NCBI GenBank assembly: GCA_034440635.1
Contig: JAOTON010000981.1
Span: 41,059 to 105,058, forward strand
Length of the DNA: 64,000 bases
Direction: 5' to 3'
From: Lepas anatifera
Taxonomy: Eukaryota > Arthropoda > Thecostraca > Lepadidae
In this document: positions 13,085-23,084 of the stretch, piece after piece
Position numbering within the stretch: the first letter of the stretch is position 1
Layout: each line of letters opens with the position of its first letter
The notes under the pieces: generated by a model
Seen by the model: the letters and a program-made list of their open reading frames with translations, nothing else
Told to the model about the DNA's origin: nothing
The model's database searches: none
Translations under genes and position numbers: made by a program

Positions 13085-13440
13085 CTAATGTGCAAAGTAT
13101 GACATTTTCGACGAGATCTCGTCCGTGCGAGTTCCCTTGGAGACAGGACCGAGTGGTGCGAACTTTATCAACCTGGTGCGAATTTGCGAGGTTAGTGACA
13201 CTTAAACTAAACAAATAATGACTGAATGGCCATTAAGACACAGGAGGTGCCTTATAAAAAGTCTAATGATTGAGATAGCATTGCATTGTAGGGGTTGGAA
13301 TGGGTGCTTTTTTCCCGTGGTATGTGGCAGATTGGTGCGAATTTTTGGAGGCTGGTGGTGCGAGAATTTTATATGGCTGGTGCGACTCGTCTGGCCTGCT
13401 GCCATACTTTGCAGACTGGCTGTGAGGCAATCTCCAGTTC
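13085..13440 (-). mobile_element. Nested TGCAAAGTATGRCA dispersed-element copies
   Basis: Two partial copies of the family lie here: 13089-13200 ('gtgcaaagtatgacattttc', 'gagatctcgtcc', 'ggtgcgaa') and 13300-13430 ('ggtgcgaatttttggaggct', ending 'gccatactttgcagactgg'). The second is the reverse complement of 35690-35815. They directly follow the THAP exon donor. Confidence 0.65.
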
Positions 13441-13510
13441 CGCTTATGCCTCCTTCCACTCCCTTGAGCCTGCTTCTAGCAGGAGTAAGCCTTAATCCTT
13501 GGGCCGTCAT

Positions 13511-13744
13511 CATAGGCGGATCCAGGATTGCCGATCAGGGGCACCTTCCCGGGGGCGGTGCACCATTCTTGACCGGGAAACCCTATCGGATGGGAGCAAA
13601 ACCCTATCGGTGGGAGCCGACTTTCGTATCCTGGAAGGGGGTGGTAGTGGGAAGCTAAATTTCAGGGGGCGTGGCCATTTCAGGGGGTGCCGAGGGTCGA
13701 TGGTGGGGGGCACATACTCCTTTTGCCCCCTGGATCTACCTATG
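13511..13744. mobile_element. CATAGGCGGATCCAGG MITE
   Basis: Termini are CATAGGCGGATCCAGG and CCTGGATCTACCTATG. The interior ('gaccgggaaaccctatcgg', 'cctatcggtgggag', 'tttcagggggcg.ggccattt', 'gagggtcgatgg') matches 36146-36419 and, inverted, 35360-35598. No clean 8-bp duplication flanks this copy. Confidence 0.75.
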
Positions 13745-13864
13745 GGGTATGTGCCGACTTTGCCGTCCCCCTGGATCCGCCTGTGGCTGCATTCCTTTTT
13801 AGCCCAGAAAACTGACATCTTGAAATAATTCGGGAGATATACGCCTTTCTTTGTTTCAAGCTGT

Positions 13865-14215
13865 CTGAAATTCCAGTTTGAATGTACGATGGAAAATGCG
13901 TTTCCAAACACAAGCATCGCTACCGGCAAAGAAGTGGGGGAGGGGGCAGCAAACTTCAACCTGATGCTGACTACAAGCTTTGCTCCTTGAGACCAAAAAC
14001 TCTTCGAATTTGGATTCTTCTCTGGCTTCCGCAGTGGCTGGTCATAAGCCGCTGCCACATACCAAATATAAAACACGTATAATTATACGCTCACCATGCT
14101 ATTCCCGGGGCCCACTAACGTTGTTTACCTTTCGGAGTCCCTCTTTCGCGGCCATCTTGGAGGGCACACTAGCGCCTCTGGTGAGCGTGACCGGGGTCAA
14201 TACCGCATGTCCCTT
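13865..14215 (-). mobile_element. Dispersed block shared with 57165-57420 (inverted)
   Basis: The reverse complement carries 'gaccccggtcacgctcacca', 'caagatggccgcgaaagagg', 'gactccgaaaggtaaacaac', then 'ggtatgtggcag..gcttat.acca', all shared with 57165-57420. Further on it runs into 'cgatggaaaatgcgtttcca', shared with 35170-35230 and 63935-64000. A conserved minus frame starts MAAKEGLRKVNNVSGP. Confidence 0.65.
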
Positions 14216-14334
14216 TAATAAGTACATTTTCTCAAGAATAATATTTTTGTGGAAAGGTTGAGGAGGAGATTGTGACTTATATTTGTTTGACAGTTTCACT
14301 ACCTGAAATTTAAACAATATCAGAGAGAGGACCA

Positions 14335-14450
14335 AGTGTGCAATGTATGGCATTTTCGACGAGATCTCGTCGGTGCGAGTGCCTTTGGAGACAGTAGTGA
14401 GTGGTGTGAATTTTATCAACCTGCTGCGAATTTACGAGACTGGTGCACGG
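14335..14450 (-). mobile_element. TGCAATGTATGGCA element copy, partial
   Basis: 'gtgcaatgtatggcattttc' with 'gagatctcgtcggtgcgag' and 'gtggtgtgaattttatcaac' matches the copy at 13089-13200. Confidence 0.6.
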
Positions 14451-14606
14451 GCGTGAAGCAAAGTGGTGGAAATAGTAAGAAATATTTTCATAATGATTCA
14501 AAGTGCTTTCTCAATTTTGGTCCTCACACCCCAAGACAAGACAGCTATGATATTTTGCCAATTGTGCTGTACATTGCAGTTGAGAGTTGAACGATGGCTT
14601 TTGACG

Positions 14607-17600
14607 GGGTGTGACTTTTCTGCGGATTAGAACTGCGGAGAAAAATGCTTTTCGCAACCAAGCCACCTAGAGGCTTGCAGTTTTCACTAAAAGAATGGCC
14701 ATTGTCTGTTTAGTGAAATTCCAAAATTTCATCTCTCTACGTCGAGTAACAGCAACGTTATAACGTAAAACGTTAAATAACTCGTGAATTTGCTGCGGAG
14801 AGAAGCTGCGGAGAAAAATGCTCTCGGTAACCAGAGCACCTAGCGACTCGCGGTTTTCTTTATAACACTCCTTGCCACCAGAATTGCAAGATTCCAGAAT
14901 CTCATGAACCTAGATCCCTTAGGAACAAAGTTATACCTATAACGTACAACGTCTTACGGAGAGAAACGTTCTCGGAAACCAGACCAGATATCGACTTGCG
15001 GTTTTCACCAGCGTCATCGGCATCATCACAAACGTAAGATTCCAGATTTTAGTGGTGCTAAACCAAGTAGCTGCAACGTTATAGGGTCAAACGTAACACA
15101 TTGGCGTATTTTGGCGGGACTCCGCCAAACGATCGCTGCGGAGAGAAATGCTCTCCGCAACCAGAGCACCTAGTGACTTGCGGTTTTCACTAAAATAATC
15201 CTTGGCATTGAAAATGAAGGATTCCAGAATTCCATGGTCGTAGTCCCGTTACGTGCAACGTTATAACGTAAAACGTCTTGCGGAGAGAAACTATCTCGGA
15301 AGCCAGACCAGATATCGACTTTTGGTTTTCACCAGCGTCATCGTCGTCATCACAAACGTAAGATTCCAGACTTTCGTGATGTTCAACCCTGTAGCAGCAA
15401 CGTTATAGGGTCAAACGTAAAAAACGTCTTTTCTGCGGAGAAAAATGCTCTCCGCAACCAGAGCACCTAGCGACTTGCGGTTTTCACTAAAATAATCCTT
15501 GGCATTGAAAATGAAGGATTCCAGAATTTCATGATCTTAGTATACTTAGGTGCAACGTTATAACGTAAAACGTCTTGCGGAGAGAAACGTTCTCGGAAGC
15601 CAGACCAGATATCGACTTTTGGTTTTCACCAGCGTCATCGGCGTCATCACAATCGTAAGATTCCAGACTTTCGTGATGCTCAACCCTGTAGCAGCAACGT
15701 TATAGGGTCAAACGTAAAAAAACGTCTTTTCTGCGGAGAAAAATGCTCTCCGCAACCAGACCACCTAGCGACTTGCGGTTTTCACTAAAATAATCCTTGG
15801 CATTGAAAATGAAGGATTCCAGAATTTCATGATCTTAGTATACTTAGGTGCAACGTTATAACGTAAAACGTCTTGCGGAGAGAAACGTTCTCGGAAGCCA
15901 GACCAGATATCGACTTTTGGTTTTCACCAGCGTCATCGGCGTCATCACAAACGTAAGATTCCAGACTTTCGTGATGTTCAACCCTGTAGCAGCAACGTTA
16001 TAGGGTCAAACGTAAAAAACGTCTTTTCTGCGGAGAAAAATGCTCTCCGCAACCAGAGCACCTAGCGACTTGCGGTTTTCACTAAAATAATCCTTGGCAT
16101 TGAAAATGAAGGATTTTAGAATTCCATGGTCGTAGTTCCGTTACGTGCAACGTTATAACGTAAAACGTCTTGCGGAGAGAAACGTTCTCGGAAGCCAGAC
16201 CAGATATCGACTTTTGGTTTTCACCAGCGTCATCGGCGTCATCACAAACGTAAGATTCCAGACTTTCGTGATGCTCAGCCCTGTAGCAGCAACATTATAG
16301 GGTCAAACGTAAAAAACGTCTTTTCTGCGGAGAAAAATGCTCTCCGCAACCAGAGCACCTAGCGACTTGCGGTTTTCACTAAAATAATCCTTGGCATTGA
16401 AAAGTGAAGGATTCCAGAATTCCATGATCGTAGTCCCGTTACGTGCAGCGTTATAACGTAAAACGTCTTGCGGAGAGAAACGTTCTCGGAAGCCAGACCA
16501 GATATCGACTTTTAGTTTTCACCAGCGTCATTGGCGTCATCACAAACGTAAGATTCCAGACTTTCGTGATGTTCAACCCTGTAGCAGCAACGTTATAGGG
16601 TCAAACGTTAAAAACGTCTTTTCTGCGGAGAAAAATGCTCTCCGCAACCAGAGCACCTAGCGACTTGCGGTTTTCCCTAAAATAATCCTTGGCATTGAAA
16701 ATGAAGGATTCCAGAATTTCATGATCTTAGTATACTTAGGTGCAACGTTATAACGTAAAACGTCTTGCGGAGAGAAACGTTCTCGGAAGCCAGACCAGAT
16801 ATCGACTTTTGGTTTTCACCAGCGTCATCGGCGTCATCACAAACGTAAGATTTCAGACTTTCGTGATGCTCAGCCTTGTAGCAGCAACGTTATAGGGTCA
16901 AACGTAAAAAACGTATTTTCTGCGGAGAAAAATTTTCTCCGCAACCAGACCACCTAGCGACTTGCAGTTTTCACCAAAATAATCCTTGGCATTGAAAATG
17001 AAGGATTCCAGAATTTCATGACCTTAGTCTACTTAAGTGCAACGTTATAAAGTAAAACGTCTTGCGGAGAGAAACGTTCTCGGAAACCAGACCAGATATC
17101 GACTTTTGGTTTTCACCAGCGTCATTGGCGTCATCACAAACGTAAGATTCCAGACTTTCGTGATGCTCAACTCTGTAGCAGCAACGTTATAGGGTCAAAC
17201 GTAAAAAACGTCTTTTCTGCGGAGAAAAATGCTCTCCGCAACCAGAGCACCTAGCGACTTGCGGTTTTCACTAAAATAATCCTTGGCATTGAAAATGAAG
17301 GATTCCAGAATTCCATGATCGTAGTCCTGTTACGTGCAACGTTATAACGTAAAATGTCTTGTGGAGAGAAACGTCCTCGGAAAGCAGACCAGATATCGAC
17401 TTTTGGTTTTCACCAGCGTCATCGGCGTCATCACAAACGTAAGATTCCAGACTTTCGTGATGCTCAACCCTGTAGCAGCTACGTTATAGGGTCAAACGTA
17501 AAAAACGTCTTTTCTGCGGAGAAAAATGCTCTCCGCAACCAGAGCACCTAGCGACTTGCGGTTTTCACTAAAATAATCCTTGGCATGGAAAATGAAGGAT

Positions 17601-17671
17601 TCCAGAATTTCAGGATCGTAGTCTACTTAGGTGCAGCGTTATAACGTTAAACGTCTTGCGGAGAGAAACGT
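14607..17671. repeat. Left-arm tandem array, about nine 297-bp dimers
   Basis: Unit starts (CTGCGGAG) fall near 15136, 15433, 15731, 16028, 16325, 16623, 16920, 17218 and 17515, a spacing of 297-298 bp. Each unit is two diverged ~149-bp halves. One carries 'gagaaaaatgctctccgcaa' and 'gagcacctagcgacttgcgg'; the other carries 'gagagaaacgttctcgg' and 'cagaccagatatcgactttt'. Both end in 'gcaacgttata.' and 'aaacgtct'. The first half-unit contains a short hairpin, TGCGGAG..CTCCGCA. Confidence 0.95.
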
Positions 17672-17808
17672 TCTCGTGGGGAGGGAATCGCCTTCACAGA
17701 TAGCGCCACCGGTCTCATTCTAGGTGGCGCTACCTGCCACCACACTCAGCGTCTACATCCCTGGCAGTGTTCACGGTGGTAATCGCGGACGAGGAGAGCG
17801 ACGAATAT
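17672..17808. repeat. Inner, non-array end of the left arm
   Basis: 'cttcacagatagcgccacc', 'ctaggtggcgctacctgcca', 'agcgtctacatccctggcag' and 'tgttcacggtgg' are the inverse of 23085-23185. This shows that the inverted repeat continues past the arrays. Confidence 0.85.
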
Positions 17809-18484
17809 CAGTGGCGGCTGATAAAGGGGGCAAGGGGCTGTTGCCCCCCCCAATTATCAGAGAGGGCCCCTGGAAAATACGCAATTTTAGCTTGTTTCTT
17901 TTCTGAAAGTTCATGAACGACCTGATTGAGCCCTCAACAGCTTCTCGTCGGTTTGGACAGTGTCCGAGCTTTATCTCAGGGGCCCCGAGCTTGGTCTAAG
18001 GGCCCCCTGAGCTTGGGCTCAGGGGCATTCGAGCTTGATCGCTAGGAGCCCCCAAGCTTGGTCTCAAGGGGCCCCCGAATTTGGTCTAAGGGGCTCCCGA
18101 GATTGGTCTTAGAGAGCCTTGAGCTTGGTTTCAGGGGCATCCAAACTTTGTTTCAGAGGCCCCCAAACTTGGTCTCAAGGAGCACCGAGCTGTGTCTCAG
18201 GGCCCCGAGCTTGGTCTTGTGTGTGCTCAAGTCAGTATGCCTGTCATTTGCGTTTTTTCTGTGCCGATATAGACGACAGCATCAAAGCGCCCACAGTTCT
18301 CATTTTGCAGGAGACGGAATGTTCCAAAAAAAAAATACTCATGATAATAAAATAATTCGTGTTACCTACCATGTTTTATTATGTAGATGCATACGAACAA
18401 ACAGAATTCACTTTTTAAAAGAAGAACTATTTGCCTCGGAAGGCCGTTTTTGTACCGTTATTATAATTTTGCTAAACTCCTAAC
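17809..18484. repeat. MITE-like start and GGGGCCC/GAGCTTGGTCT minisatellite
   Basis: The segment begins CAGTGGCGGCTGATAAAGG, a hAT-like end. At about 17970-18225 there are degenerate 20-23 bp units of 'ggggcccccgagcttggtct'. The remainder to 18484 is unassigned. Confidence 0.7.
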
Positions 18485-18960
18485 GTGATGCTAGAGCTTA
18501 AAGATTTGACGTTCAATGTCCGAGGCTTACGTGAACCTATAAAACGCAGATCCATATTTCGACATCTACATGCTAAATACGCTGCTCATTTTGCTGTACT
18601 ACAGGAAACATATTTCAGCTTGGAATCTGAGATCGTGTGGAAAATCGAATGGGAAGGCAAAACCATTGTTTTACACGGGCCAACTAATCAACAAGGAGGA
18701 ATAACTATTTTTGTACGGGGCCAAAGGCGACTTTTACCATTTGCGACGCTTATGCAGGAGCGGAACCAGTATTCTGCTAGGGAGTGGCTGAGCTTTGAAA
18801 AATGGCGAAAAAAGGGAATAGGGCGCAAAATGGCGAAAATGGGGCAAAGGGGGAGGCTGAAACCCCCTCAGCTCCCCTGGATCCGCATCTGCACTTATGC
18901 CTCTGACCTCAGGCAGCAAGTCCTACTGATATTTATGTTACATAATCAAGACACCGTTTT
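18485..18960 (+). pseudogene. LINE endonuclease N-terminal fragment, interrupted by a MITE
   Basis: The plus-strand frame reads LTFNVRGLREPIKRRSIF, then AHFAVLQETYFSLESE, then QQGGITIFV. These are the N-V-R-G-L, L-Q-E-T and G-x-A/T-I motifs of an apurinic-type endonuclease as found in L1/Tx1-like LINEs. Only about 90 residues are present before a MITE (18755-18891) splits the frame, and the LINE sequence resumes for about 60 bp (LMPLTSGS). The rest of the endonuclease and all of the reverse transcriptase are absent. Confidence 0.75.
18755..18891. mobile_element. 137-bp hAT-like MITE with 8-bp duplication inside the LINE fragment
   Basis: Termini are CAGGAGCGGAACCAG and CCCCTGGATCCGCATCTG. 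The flanks are CGCTTATG (18747-18754) and CACTTATG (18892-18899), an 8-bp duplication with one mismatch. Removing the MITE restores continuity of the LINE sequence across the site. Confidence 0.8.
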
Positions 18961-19320
18961 CTGATCCATTCACCTTGCCAGTTCAATGACATTTTACAAC
19001 ACTGGGTACCGGTCAAGGGGTACTATGAATAGGTGATACTGCGTATTTCCCTTTACAATCATCGTATAGGATCAGAACAAAAGGAATTGGGGGCCTAACA
19101 TTTCTCACGCCCCATCCATCTCTCCCCGAATGTTCCAGGAGGCATGGGACCGGTCGCACGTTACCCGGGAAAACCACAGGGGGCCCGCAAGCATGGCAGG
19201 GGGCCGGTTTCGGCAACAGGGAGCACGGATACACCACCTGGGGCACGAAACTGCTAACAAATAAGGAACCCCATGCAAATAAGCGACTAACACAACAGCT
19301 TCAGTTTCTGTACGATATTC

Positions 19321-19821
19321 TTAGACCACAAGGGGCCCAGACAGACCACAGAGGGCCTGAGCACACCAAAGGGGCCGGGCAGACCACAGGAACCCAGAAA
19401 ACCATATGAGCCCGGTGAGCCCACAAGGGGCCCGAGCAGACCACACACAGCCAGCAATTTGGCTGGGCTCTGCCCGATATGTGCTGGGCTTTGACTGGGC
19501 AGAGCCCGAGTACATGGGCTCAGCCCGGGTCCGGCTCCGCTCCGCCTGGGCAGAGCCCATGGTCAAGCAAGACCGGGCTCTACCGCTCGGGTAAGTTGTC
19601 ATCCCCCGACCTAATGTCGGGCTCAGCCCGAGTCTATGTGGCTCAGCTATGAGTCTTATGGCTCGGGCAGAGCCCGGCCCAGCCCGCTCTGGGCCCGGTC
19701 GGAATGGCTGGCTGGGCAGCGGGCCCGGGTAGGCCACACGGGGCCTGGACAGGTGAAAGGACCTGGGCAGACCACAGGGACCCGAGCAGAACACTGGGGC
19801 CGGGCCAACCACAGAGGGGCC
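19321..19821. repeat. GGGGCCCGGGCAGACCACA minisatellite, first block, and GGGCAGAGCCCG motifs
   Basis: About 20-bp units of 'ggggcccgggcagaccaca' lie at 19321-19450 and 19730-19821. Between them, 19460-19700 has repeated GGGCAGAGCCCG and CAGCCCGGGT motifs of similar composition. Confidence 0.8.
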
Positions 19822-20110
19822 CCAGTCTGCAAAGTATGGCAGCAGACCCGACGAGTCCGCACCAGCCTTGTAGATTTTTTTGCACCACCAGCAACCTAAA
19901 ATTCACACCAAACACTGTTGGGAAATTTCACTGACCCAGAAATTTCGATGTTTTTACCAGTTTCTTCCTTCTCAGAACTCTGTGGGTGTTTGATTTGGGC
20001 TCCCTCGCACCAGACGGCAAAATTGGGGATTTGTTGCTCCAAAGTTTGCACCACCTGAAGGGTGTCCGCACCACGAGATCTCGTCAAAAGTGCCATACTT
20101 TGCAGACTGG
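19822..20110. mobile_element. 289-bp TIR element, CCAGTCTGCAAAGTATGGCA family
   Basis: The element starts CCAGTCTGCAAAGTATGGCA and ends TGCCATACTTTGCAGACTGG, perfect inverted repeats. It is flanked by GAGGGGCC at 19814-19821 and 20111-20118, an apparent 8-bp duplication. Because it sits in a GGGGCCC array, the flank match could partly be chance. It is the only two-ended copy of a family with partial copies near 11942, 13089, 13300, 14335, 22719 and 35690. Confidence 0.8.
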
Positions 20111-20650
20111 GAGGGGCCCGGGCAAACCACAGAGGGCCTGCGCAGATAAAAGGGACCCCGGACAGACAAAACGGGGTCCGCAGAGGCCACACGGAGGCCC
20201 GGACAGACCAAAAGGGTTCCGGCAAAACCACAGGAGGCTCGGGCAGACCACAAGGGGCCTCGATCAGACCAAAATGGGCACTAGCAGACAAGGGGTCCGT
20301 GCAGACCAAATGGGACCGACCGGGCAGACCACAGGGGCCTGGATAGACTACAGGGGCCTGGGCAGACCACAGGGGTCCGGGCAGACCACAGGGGCCTGGG
20401 CAGACCACAAGGGGACCAAGCGGAGCACAAGGGGCCCGGGAAGGCCACAGAGGCCTGGGCTGACCGCAGGGGCCCGGGCAGACCACAAGGGGACAGAGCG
20501 GAGCACAAGGGGCCCGGACAGGTCACAGGGGCCTGGGCAGACCACAGGGGCCCGGACAGGCCACAGGGAGCCCGGTCAGACCAATAGGGACCCGGGATAC
20601 CACAGGGGCCCGCATGGCAAGCATGACAGAGGCTGGTTGCAGTTACACGA
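20111..20650. repeat. GGGGCCCGGGCAGACCACA minisatellite, second block
   Basis: The same unit as 19321-19821 continues after the inserted element, which shows that the element landed inside an existing array. Variants include 'ggggacc', 'gagcggagcacaa' and 'aggccacag'. Confidence 0.9.
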
Positions 20651-21412
20651 ACTGCATCCATGGCAGGCCCGTCTGCATCCACAGGGTATTAACTACTGGA
20701 AGTAGGGACCCGGCTGCGGCCACCAGGGGGGAGAGGCGAATGGGGTGGCCACCAGGGGGAGAGCGAATGGAGCAGCCACCCCTTAAGTCCAAGAGCCTCT
20801 GAGGACGAAATTTCTCACCCAAACCCTCCTCTCACCCAGGATGCGACGATTGATCGCCCTTTGGGTGAAAAGTGCGCCCTTCGGGTGGCTAAGTGTCACC
20901 CTGCCCCCTGAGGCTTTGGCCCTTCCCCTCCCCCTTCCCAAATTTTAGATACGTCACTGGCGGCCATATGGGGCACAAGATTCTCCAAGTCTTGGTATTT
21001 AGTCATCAGGGGTGCCGGACAGGGGATAATCACTCATTAGGGATTTAGCCCGACAACAGCAAATAGCAAACAATCACTTCACTTGCCATTCAACACCGCG
21101 CATCGGAGCACGATTTGGATTGACACGAAAAGCCCAAACGTAAAACCCAAATCAGAGCCTAACGAAACTTTTCCAGAGTAGGCACAATCCGATTGAATCA
21201 TAAGCATGCCAATTTTACTGTTAAAAGCAAACTTTGTGCAAATCATTCGCCTCGGCGAATACGACAAGAGAGCCAGGAGCATGCCTTAGCTTCCTTCGCG
21301 CTGCACTGACAAGCCCGGGAAATTAAGAGGCTACCATTCGCCAGCGGACGCTCATTATATGACCCAGATTTGACGACAAGATATGATAACTTTTTGACAG
21401 ACAAATTTAAGA
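20651..21412. other. Core spacer, MITE-like end, no gene
   Basis: At 20850-20957, pyrimidine-rich 'ccctttgggtg', 'cccttcgggtggc' and 'ttttagatacgtcactg' resemble a MITE end also partly seen at 38615-38700. The rest is unassigned. Confidence 0.45.
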
Positions 21413-22470
21413 AGAGGGCCCAGGATGGATCACATGGGGCCCCTGGTGGATCACAGGGGGGCCCAGGTGGATTACAAGGGGCCCGATTGCAGCCACAGGG
21501 GGCCCGGGTGGATCAAAGGGGGCCTGGTTGCAGTCACAGGGGGCCCGGGTGAATCATAGGGGGCCCGGTTGTAATTACAGGGGCCCGGTTGCAGTCACAG
21601 AGTGCCTGGTTGCAGTCACAGGGCCCCCGGGTGGATAACAGATGGCCTGGTTACAGTCACAGGGGGCCCGGGTGTATCACAGGGGGGCCCGGCTGCAGTC
21701 ACAGGGGGCCCGGTTGGAGTCACAGGGCCCCCAGGTGGATGACAGGGGGCCCGGTTTCAGTCACAGGGGGCCCGGGTGGATCGTAGATGGCCCGGTTGCA
21801 GTCACAGGGGCCCGGTTGGAGTTACAGGGGGACCGGGTGGATCATAGGGGGCCGGGTGGATAACAGAGGGCCCGGTTGCAGTCACAGGGGACCGGGTGGA
21901 TCACAGGGGGCCTGGCTGGATCACAGGGGCCCGGTTGCAGTCACAGGGGGCCGGATAGATCGCAGGGGACCCGGTTGCAGTCACAGGGGACCGGGTGGAT
22001 CACAGGGGGCCTGGCTGGATCACAGGGGCCCGGTTGCAGTCACAGGGGGCCGGATAGATCGCAGGGGACCCGGCTGCAGTCACAGGGGCCCGAGTGGATT
22101 ACATCGGGCCCGGTTGCAGTCACAGGGGGCCCGGGTGGATCATAGTGGGCCCGGTTGCAGTCACAGGGGGCCCGGCTGGATCACAGGGGCCTGGTTGCAG
22201 TCACAGGGGGCCGGATAGATCACAGGGGACCCGGCTGCAGTCACAGGGGGGCCCGAGTGGATTACATGGGGCCCGGTTGCAGTCACAGGGGGCCCGGGTG
22301 GATCGTAGTGGGCCCGGGTGGATCACAAAGGGCCCGGTTGCAGTCACAGGGGGCCCGGGTGGATCGCAGAGGGCCCGAGACTGCCGGAATTAGGGACCCG
22401 GTTGCAGTCAAAGTGGGCCTGAAAATATCGTTAGGGGCCCGGTTGCGGACACCGAGGTTAAGGGTGGCCC
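21413..22470. repeat. GGGCCCGGTTGCAGTCACAG minisatellite, about 1.05 kb
   Basis: About 20-bp units alternate between GGGCCCGGTTGCAGTCACAG and GGGCCCGGGTGGATCACAG types, giving a higher-order period near 40 bp. A segment of about 112 bp is itself repeated (21878-21988 and 21989-22100). The glycine-rich, collagen-like frames are translation artefacts. Confidence 0.95.
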
Positions 22471-23084
22471 ACAGGGGACCTGCAAGCATGCCAAGGAGCC
22501 TGGCCTCAGCCAAAGCTAGCCCAAATAGACCACTGGGTCCTGCAATCGTGGCAGGGGCCCGGCCGTGTCCGCAGGGGCCCGCAACTTGGGATTGGGGGGG
22601 CTCATCGGGTCATTGGGGGGGCTTCTCCGAGCATTGGGGGGGCTCGAGCCCTCCCAAATATATGGAAACTTGCGCCCCTGTGTTCCAGGCAGAATTTATC
22701 ACTATAGTATGTAACACTCTGCAAAGTATGGCAACAGGCTACCGGCTGCACAAACACAAAACATAGGTACCATTTTCATAAACATTCCCACATTCTGCGG
22801 CCATGAGCTGTTTGTCTTATCTCCCATGGCGTTCTTCGTCATCACTGCATCCGCATTCTTCTCTAATTGGAGCTTCTAACTTCCCTGCGAACAAAATATT
22901 TTGCTTATATGTGCGCCATATCAACTGCCATCGGCTCTACGTCTCCCGTTTCAGCGACGCAGAAGGTCGCGGGCTTTCGGTCTTTGATCGCAAGGGACAA
23001 CGTCATCAGAACCATTTCGAAGTTCCGCCCACATACTCGCATCTGATTGGTTCGACGCAGAAAAACGCCGCGTACTAAATAGTC
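22471..23084. other. Core spacer with decaying GGGGCCC units
   Basis: Diverged array units run to about 22680 and end in 'acttgcgcccctg', a MITE-like end. A partial TGCAAAGTATGGCA copy is at 22719-22745. From 22800 the DNA is CpG-richer, with two ATTGG boxes (22864 and 23045), and shows no confident gene. Confidence 0.5.

Noticed and set aside
19321..20705. Pro/Gly/Cys-rich frames on both strands (239 codons plus, 196 minus)
   Set aside because: They are repeat translations of the GGGGCCCGGGCAGACCACA array, interrupted by an inserted TIR element.
21370..22770. Collagen-like Gly-rich frames (GPGCSHRGPGG)
   Set aside because: They are translations of a GGGCCC minisatellite. Several frames are open, there is no signal peptide or exon structure, and the frames vary with unit length.
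22803..23078. 91-codon plus frame in the foldback core as a transposase or cargo gene
   Set aside because: No recognisable domain, no splice sites or neighbours. The CpG-rich stretch could be promoter-like, but this is unsupported.
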